Notes under the pieces: model-generated
What the model saw: only the letters and a program-made list of their open reading frames with translations
Told to the model about the DNA's origin: nothing
Databases searched by the model: none
From: Synergistaceae bacterium
GTDB taxonomy: Bacteria; Synergistota; Synergistia; Synergistales; Synergistaceae
Direction: 5' to 3'
Assembly: GCA_030539135.1 (NCBI GenBank)
Contig: JAUNSQ010000049.1
Location: forward strand, 1-8,135
Length of the DNA: 8,135 nt
Part shown: piece by piece, positions 4,127-8,135 of the stretch
Layout: each line of letters starts with the position of its first letter
Numbering within the stretch: position 1 is the first letter of the stretch
Translations under genes and position numbers: made by a program

Positions 4127-4636
4127 ATGACTTTCAGCGTAACGACTAAGACAGGCGACCGAGGGACGACGTCGCTCGGCAGCGGAGAGATCGTCAACAA
4201 GGACGACGCCCGCGTAATGCTCTATGGGACTATCGACGAGTGCCAGGCCGCCCTTGGGCTCGCGCGTTCCTTCTGCAAGAATGAGAGAACGGCGGGGGAT
4301 ATTTATTTCATAGAGGACTATCTGTTCGGCGTGATGGCATATTTCACTGAGTGCGAAGGCTATCCGACCCCGAACCCGCAGATACCTGACAATATGTCCT
4401 CGCGTATCATGGACAGTATAAAAGAGCCTAAGATATTTGTGCGCCCCGGGGATTCGCAGTGCGGCGCGGCGCTCCATCTCGCGCGCACGATCGCCCGCAG
4501 GGCCGAGAGGATAGCAACGCCGCTCTATCGAGAGAAGAAGGTCGAGGACGACGCTTTCAAATTTCTGAACAGGCTTTCGGACCTTATCTTTGTCATTTCA
4601 CTGAAAGTAGACGAGGAAGAGAACGGCGCGAAGTAA
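4127..4636 (+). CDS. pduO: ATP:cob(I)alamin adenosyltransferase, PduO type
   Basis: This enzyme transfers the adenosyl group of ATP to cob(I)alamin, giving coenzyme B12 in the cytoplasm. The family signatures are all present: TKTGDRGTTSL (7-17, ATP-binding N-terminus), LYGTIDECQAALGLAR (32-47), RTIARRAER (120-128) and NRLSDLIFV (148-156). At 169 aa it matches the usual single-domain bacterial size. The start ATG 4127 follows TAGGAGGGG (4113-4121). The Arg and Glu in RRAER, needed for ATP binding and the subunit interface in the family, are intact. In a likely amino-acid fermenter it would serve B12-dependent mutases or eliminases. Symbol choice is by family; whether it sits in cobalamin synthesis or salvage cannot be told here. 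Confidence 0.93.
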   Translation: MTFSVTTKTGDRGTTSLGSGEIVNKDDARVMLYGTIDECQAALGLARSFCKNERTAGDIYFIEDYLFGVMAYFTECEGYPTPNPQIPDNMSSRIMDSIKEPKIFVRPGDSQCGAALHLARTIARRAERIATPLYREKKVEDDAFKFLNRLSDLIFVISLKVDEEENGAK

Positions 4637-4660
4637 AATTCTAAAGGTTAAAGAATTTTC

Positions 4661-4698
4661 AGAGGCATGAGTCCGCGGACTTATGCCTCTTTTATTTT
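4661..4698 (+). terminator. Strong bidirectional Rho-independent terminator
   Basis: AGAGGCAT-G-AGTCC pairs with GGACT-T-ATGCCTCT (4661-4690), followed by TTTATTTT. On the minus strand the A-rich flank before and the T-containing stretch after the stem allow it to serve the convergent rarA gene (stop at 4728) as well. Confidence 0.85.
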
Positions 4699-4727
4699 GT
4701 ACGTGTCAGAAAATTTTATGACTATCT

Positions 4728-6053
4728 CTAAGATTTTTGTTTCGCGTCGTCTTCGGCGAACCTTTTCCAGAAATTCTTGAGCCTTTCGGCTATGCGTATC
4801 TCCGAGCCAAGTTTACCGGGGCGGTAGAAGCGGCGGACTTCCGGCAGGTATGCCTGAGGAGTCCAGTGCGCGGGGAAGTCGTGCGGATAGACGTAGCCTT
4901 CGCCGTCGTTGCGGAGATGATAGGGGACTTCCATCAGGTCGCCCTTTTCTATAGCTTTAGTTGCCGCGTTGATAGCCAGATACGCGCTGTTGCTCTTCGG
5001 CGCGGAGGCGAGGTAGATGACGGCCTCGCTGAGTATGAGCGGAGCCTCGGGCATTCCGACCCTGTCTACGGCGGCCGCCGCGTTCTGCGCGACGACGAGC
5101 GCCATCGGGTCCGCTAGGCCAATATCCTCAGCCGCCAATATGCAGAGCCTGCGGCAGATGAAGCGCAGGTCGTCCCCGCCGGTCAGCATCCTTGCCAGCC
5201 AGTAGACGGCGGCGTCGGGGTCAGAACCTCTGATGCTTTTTATGAGCGCGGAGATGACGGCGTAGTGGTCGTTTGAGGCTCGGTCGTATCGCTGCGACGC
5301 TGTGCCCGTGCTTTCCGATACTATCTCCTCCGTGAGGGCGCTGCCGCCGCGAAGCGCGACAGCGGAGGCCGCGGTCTCGAGGCGCGTGAGCGACTGTCTC
5401 GCGTCGCCTCCGGCAAGCGCAGCTATCTTTCTCAGCACTTCATCATCAGCCGTCACGCCAAGCATCCCGAGTCCGCGCTCTTTATCGCCGAGGGCTCGTG
5501 AGAGCAGCGTGAAGAGGTCTTCTTCTTCGAGTGGCTTCAGCGTATAGACGACCATTCGAGACAGGAGCGTCTTGTTTATCTCAAACCACGGATTTTCCGT
5601 CGTCGTTCCGACGAGGATTATGTCGCCGACCTCGACGGCCGGGAGCAGGGCATTCTGCTGTTTCGAGTTGAAGTGATATATTTCATCGACAAAGGCCACC
5701 GCCGAGCGACCTGATATTCTTTTGAGCTCCTTGGCGCGTTCTACGAGCGTGCGGAGAGTTTCGACCTTCGCGCTGACTGCGTTTATCTCCAGCAGTTCAC
5801 GGCCCGTGGTCTTCGCCATAATTCGGACAAGCGTAGTCTTCCCCACGCCCGGAGGCCCGTAGAGGATGCAGCTTGGGACCTTGCCGCCCTCCAGCATGAC
5901 ACGCAGAGGCTTGCTTGGGCCAAGTATATGCTGCTGTCCGGCATAGTCGTCCAATGAGCTCGGGCGCATTCTTTCGGCGAGAGGGACTTCGAACACACCT
6001 GGCGTTTGGTTATCTTCGTTCTGGGTGTCGAAAAGGCTTCTCTCTTTTGTCAT
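4728..6053 (-). CDS. rarA: Replication-associated recombination protein A (AAA+ ATPase)
   Basis: RarA/MgsA is a clamp-loader-like AAA+ ATPase acting at stalled replication forks. Visible motifs are Walker A GPPGVGKTT (66-74), Walker B VAFVDEI (119-125), sensor 1 GTTTEN (149-154), arginine finger LLSR (163-166) and sensor 2 GGDARQSL (215-222). The C-terminal MgsA domain, with DPDAAVYWLARML and CRRLCILAAEDIGLADP, is complete, and the length (441 aa) is normal. Two deviations stand out: the DEIHRFN usual in the family reads DEIYHFN here, and the segment between HLR and GYVYPHD is some 8-10 residues shorter than in the E. coli or Bacillus proteins as I recall them. The start codon overlaps the HAD gene stop (ATGA), so translation is coupled. 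No separate SD of good spacing is seen. Confidence 0.95.
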   Translation of the reverse strand: MTKERSLFDTQNEDNQTPGVFEVPLAERMRPSSLDDYAGQQHILGPSKPLRVMLEGGKVPSCILYGPPGVGKTTLVRIMAKTTGRELLEINAVSAKVETLRTLVERAKELKRISGRSAVAFVDEIYHFNSKQQNALLPAVEVGDIILVGTTTENPWFEINKTLLSRMVVYTLKPLEEEDLFTLLSRALGDKERGLGMLGVTADDEVLRKIAALAGGDARQSLTRLETAASAVALRGGSALTEEIVSESTGTASQRYDRASNDHYAVISALIKSIRGSDPDAAVYWLARMLTGGDDLRFICRRLCILAAEDIGLADPMALVVAQNAAAAVDRVGMPEAPLILSEAVIYLASAPKSNSAYLAINAATKAIEKGDLMEVPYHLRNDGEGYVYPHDFPAHWTPQAYLPEVRRFYRPGKLGSEIRIAERLKNFWKRFAEDDAKQKS

Positions 6054-7042
6054 ATTTTCGCGAATATTTTCCTTTCAAGAAATCTCATTATATCGAGAGA
6101 ATTCTTAGGGGCTTTGATTGGGTCGGAGGCTTCCGTAACTATCTTCGTCATCGGATAGCGGGCGGCGAGGTATTCTTCAGCTATCTCGCAGACGGGACGC
6201 CCCATCGCGGATATTCCGAACGACGAGGAATTTTTCCAGTCGCTCGGAGAGAATATCGCGTCCGGCGATATCATTATAGCTCCGATCGCCAGCGCGGCGG
6301 CGCGTGAAAGCCAGCTGTCCAGCGTCGGCGACGTGCTGTCGGGAAGCTCTATCGTCAGGCGGTAGGCCCCGTTGAGCCATTTGTCCCCACGCTTGGAGTG
6401 TACCTCGTGATATTCCCACGGGACTAATGGAGTGGGGTCATCCAGCCCAGCAACAAGGTCTGTAAGTTTTGGATATGACGCGTCGGTCCATACGTTCCAT
6501 TCTGGCATTTCCCGCTGGACGAGCACTGCGCGTACACCCGCGCGGCGCGCGCACTGCACGTCGTATAAGAAGTCCCCTATCGCCACGCATTCGCAAGCAG
6601 GCGCGCCGATGGCTTCAGCGGCGAGCAGGAACGCCCGTGGGTCGGGCTTCATAAATTTGGAGTTGTCCCTATTGAATACCGTCTTTGGAAGTTTTATACC
6701 GGCAGTCTGCGCGGCCAGCTCTATCGACTCGGCACAGTTTCTGGATACGATGCAGTATGGTATTTTTTTGCCGTCCAGCCACTTCAAGAGCTCTTTAGCT
6801 CCTGGGACAGGCGCGGCCTTCTCCGCTCCGTGCATCTCGATGTCTCGGAGGTCTTTCATGAGAGATTTTCTATCTGAGGGGGAAAGAGCGCCGGCTTCTT
6901 CCAACAGCATCGCTTTGCGACCGCCGTAATAGCGCTCTCTGATGCCTGAGAAATCTAATTTTGTCTCGGCGAGGACCCCGTCCCAATCAAGGATGAAGCC
7001 AGCCGACTCTGCCGGATGCCAGAACGGTCTTTCTATACTCAT
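6050..7042 (-). CDS. HAD-superfamily hydrolase with C-terminal extension, 330 aa
   Basis: The HAD motifs are in order. Motif I is FILDWDGVLAET (nucleophile D19, general acid D21), motif II is YCIVSRN (S100), motif III is MKPDPRAF (K132) and motif IV is AIGDFLYDVQCA (D157, D161). A helical cap (residues about 30-78) lies between motifs I and II, as in phosphoglycolate-phosphatase-like enzymes, so it probably hydrolyses a small phosphate ester. Substrate unknown. Residues from about 205 to 330 form a second region, with WLNGAYRLTIELPDS and a short alanine-rich helix, that I cannot assign and that a typical 210-230-aa phosphatase lacks. ATG 7042 has AGGAG (7049-7053) 6 nt upstream. It lies about 40 nt after the 6S RNA terminator and overlaps rarA by 4 nt. 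Confidence 0.88.
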   Translation of the reverse strand: MSIERPFWHPAESAGFILDWDGVLAETKLDFSGIRERYYGGRKAMLLEEAGALSPSDRKSLMKDLRDIEMHGAEKAAPVPGAKELLKWLDGKKIPYCIVSRNCAESIELAAQTAGIKLPKTVFNRDNSKFMKPDPRAFLLAAEAIGAPACECVAIGDFLYDVQCARRAGVRAVLVQREMPEWNVWTDASYPKLTDLVAGLDDPTPLVPWEYHEVHSKRGDKWLNGAYRLTIELPDSTSPTLDSWLSRAAALAIGAIMISPDAIFSPSDWKNSSSFGISAMGRPVCEIAEEYLAARYPMTKIVTEASDPIKAPKNSLDIMRFLERKIFAKI

Positions 7043-7081
7043 TTCTATCTCCTGTTGTATCTTCTATTGAAATCTTTGCAC

Positions 7082-7272
7082 AAAAATCCCCGCAAAGCCG
7101 TGTACGGAAGGTCTTGACCCGCTCCTGAAACAGGATTAAGAACCTCTTCTATCACGCTTGGTCAGCCGCGAAGGCTTCCGCCGCAGATAAAACCAGATTC
7201 TGCCGGGGTAATGTGTTGGCTCAAGACACAAGCCGTATTCCACGAGCTCCGCAGGGTAACTTTTTAAGTATG
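7082..7272 (-). ncRNA. ssrS: Probable 6S RNA
   Basis: On the minus strand about 190 nt folds into one long interrupted hairpin. The closing stem CCCTGCGGAGC (7246-7256) pairs with GCTTTGCGGGG (7088-7098) over 11 pairs. Next come CGTG/CACG and TACGG/CCGTA (7233-7244 with 7099-7107), then GTCTTGA/TCAAGAC (7221-7227 with 7111-7117). A large open middle follows, with a small TCCTG-TTT-CAGGA hairpin on its 3' side (7123-7135), and an apical arm closed by TGGT/ACCA (7159-7195). The closing stem runs into five T, giving a built-in terminator. A long rod with a central bubble mimicking open promoter DNA is the 6S design. 6S RNA upstream of rarA (yrvN) is also the known arrangement in Bacillus. It would bind the housekeeping RNA polymerase in stationary phase. 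Confidence 0.75.
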
Positions 7273-7278
7273 TATCTA

Positions 7279-7306
7279 ATTATATCTTCCGGTACAAAAA
7301 TAGCAA
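7279..7306 (-). promoter_or_regulatory. Promoter of the 6S RNA
   Basis: On the minus strand, TTGCTA (7301-7306) and a perfect TATAAT (7279-7284) have a 16-nt spacer. The predicted start is near 7272, 16 nt before the closing stem. Read-through past the 6S terminator could feed the HAD-rarA genes, for which I see no clear separate promoter in 7054-7081. Confidence 0.65.
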
Positions 7307-7322
7307 GGGTAAGCGGCTTATG

Positions 7323-7883
7323 CTAATGCCCGCTCCAACCTATGCCCTCCAGTCCTTCGCGCACATTGTCGCATATCCATAGCCCGACCTCCGCAGAGCG
7401 CAGCATCTCCCTGTCGCCGTCGAGGGCCTCGAGTATCTCGTCGAGGTCGAGCGTGTATTCGCCGTTATCGGTAATGTGGCGATACACCCAATGTATCTCG
7501 GGCGAACCCATGATGAGCGTCATCACGCTCGTTGGGATATCCCCCAGCGGCGGGCGGTCGACGCTTGAATATTCAAACGTCGCGGTCGTCTTCGTGCCGA
7601 CGCCCACTTTTGATTTTATCTCAAGCCCCCCGCCGCAGAGTTCCGCGGACTGTTTGAGGAACGGCAGTCCCATGCCGACCTTGCGCGTCGTGCGCGTGGT
7701 CGTGAACGGGTCGGTAACTTTCGCTATAAACTCCTCCGTCATACCCTTGCCGTCGTCCTGCACCGAGAATAACAGCAAGTCCTCGGCTACACTCTCCTTT
7801 ACCGTCACGACAACATTCTTTGCGTCGGCCCTTACGCTGTTTTCGGCGATATCAAGAACATGTGCGGATAGATCCTCAAGCAT
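7323..7883 (-). CDS. HATPase_c ATP-binding protein (histidine-kinase-like ATPase), 186 aa
   Basis: This is a stand-alone GHKL ATPase domain without a kinase dimerisation or sensor region. The N box is LDIAENSVRA (10-19), G1 is DDGKGM (43-48), then TDPFTTTR (57-64), G2 GMGLPFLKQ (70-78) and a GVGTKTTATF strand (94-103). After about residue 108 (VDRPPLGDIP) comes a 75-residue tail typical of the small ATP-binding proteins found near Fe-Fe hydrogenase genes in Clostridia, Thermotogae and Synergistota (from memory). No hydrogenase gene lies within the window. The start at ATG 7883 is chosen because AGGGGG lies 9 nt upstream; the longer in-frame ATG 7919 overlaps the predicted transcription start and has no SD. 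A signalling or anti-sigma-like role is plausible but not shown. Confidence 0.88.
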   Translation of the reverse strand: MLEDLSAHVLDIAENSVRADAKNVVVTVKESVAEDLLLFSVQDDGKGMTEEFIAKVTDPFTTTRTTRKVGMGLPFLKQSAELCGGGLEIKSKVGVGTKTTATFEYSSVDRPPLGDIPTSVMTLIMGSPEIHWVYRHITDNGEYTLDLDEILEALDGDREMLRSAEVGLWICDNVREGLEGIGWSGH

Positions 7884-7924
7884 AAAATTGTCCCCCTGCG
7901 CGTTATTTACTTGGCTCATTTCAT

Positions 7925-7953
7925 AGTATAATCTGTGCGGGGCCGCGTGTCAG
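7925..7953 (-). promoter_or_regulatory. Promoter of the HATPase gene
   Basis: On the minus strand, CTGACA (7948-7953) and TATACT (7925-7930) are 17 nt apart. This would initiate near 7918 and rules out the upstream ATG 7919 as the protein start. Confidence 0.65.
7927..7932 (+). promoter_or_regulatory. Possible -10 box of the GH57 gene, overlapping the divergent promoter
   Basis: A perfect TATAAT on the plus strand overlaps the minus-strand -10 by four bases. A good -35 is missing at 7903-7909 (TTATTTA). If used, it would couple the two divergent genes by competition for polymerase. Confidence 0.3.
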
Positions 7954-7993
7954 CCCTTAAACAAAAAAGGCTTTGCGAAGGGAGATGCACCGT

Positions 7994-8135
7994 TTGGCGA
8001 ATATCGCAGTACATGGCCATTTTTATCAGCCTCCCCGCGAAGACCCGTGGCTTGGAAAAGTCATGAAAGACCCCTCGGCGGAACCGTACCACGACTGGAA
8101 CGAACGTGTTTACGCCGAATGCTACCTCCCCAACT
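7994..8135 (+). CDS. Glycoside hydrolase family 57 / DUF3536-type protein, N-terminal part
   Basis: Only the first 47 codons are in the window. They contain the strongly conserved GH57 opening HGHFYQPPREDPWLG and PYHDWNERVYAECYLPN, as in the large (about 700-900-aa) alpha-amylase/alpha-mannosidase-type GH57 proteins with a DUF3536 C-terminus. The start is uncertain. ATG 7985 touches the SD AAGGGAG (7978-7984), whereas TTG 7994 is 9 nt from it and gives the usual short lead MANIAVHGHF, so TTG is preferred. The catalytic residues lie beyond the window. Likely role is cytoplasmic alpha-glucan metabolism. Confidence 0.9.
   Translation, partial: MANIAVHGHFYQPPREDPWLGKVMKDPSAEPYHDWNERVYAECYLPN

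Noticed and set aside
7342..7926. Plus-strand 194-codon frame opposite the HATPase gene.
   Set aside because: It is Ser/Pro/Thr-rich antisense shadow of a well-conserved GHKL protein and has no start signals.

Overview
The window reads as bacterial chromosome, most likely from a Synergistota-type anaerobe (Cloacibacillus/Synergistes-like). I infer this from the mix of genes: a GH57-family protein, a PduO-type cobalamin adenosyltransferase, a hydrogenase-type HATPase protein, a DUF2703-like Cys-rich protein and a 6S RNA upstream of rarA. No marker gene proves it. Two compartments are visible. Positions 1 to about 3360 are AT-richer, repeat-rich and made of small unrecognised ORFs (accessory DNA). 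Positions 3370 to 8135 are GC-richer, with recognisable housekeeping genes (core DNA). A tRNA-Leu(CAA) gene on the minus strand (3370-3455) sits at the border with its 3' end facing the accessory side.

Accessory side: a possible gene tail (2-76); a 126-aa helical protein of unknown function (265-645) and a 111-aa small membrane protein (674-1009), both with strong Shine-Dalgarno (SD) sites; a signal-peptide-like 30-codon ORF (1023-1115) and a weak ORF (1141-1344) that may be remnants of one decayed gene. Then comes the most unusual element: five tandem ORFs of 52-54 codons (1490-1648, 1922-2086, 2292-2456, 2657-2818, 3022-3183). Each encodes a small paralogous protein built round a basic helix, a Pro turn and a T(D/E)EEI-type helix. 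Four of the five are followed, exactly 6 nt after the stop codon, by the same 35-nt tag. The array is bounded by two imperfect direct-repeat copies of about 170 bp, one of which carries the tRNA-Leu terminator. Units 4 and 5 are tandem duplicates (period about 362-365 bp) in which a second overlapping reading frame is also open and partly conserved.

Core side: plus-strand DUF2703-like protein followed by ATP:cob(I)alamin adenosyltransferase (3612-4636), ending in a strong bidirectional terminator. Convergent to it, a minus-strand unit runs from a probable 6S RNA (about 7082-7272) through a HAD-family hydrolase (6050-7042) into rarA/mgsA (4728-6053), the last two overlapping by ATGA. A HATPase_c protein (7323-7883, minus) and the start of a GH57 gene (from 7994, plus, running off the window) are transcribed divergently from a short region with clear -10/-35 boxes.

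No IS element, integrase, CRISPR array or restriction gene is visible.
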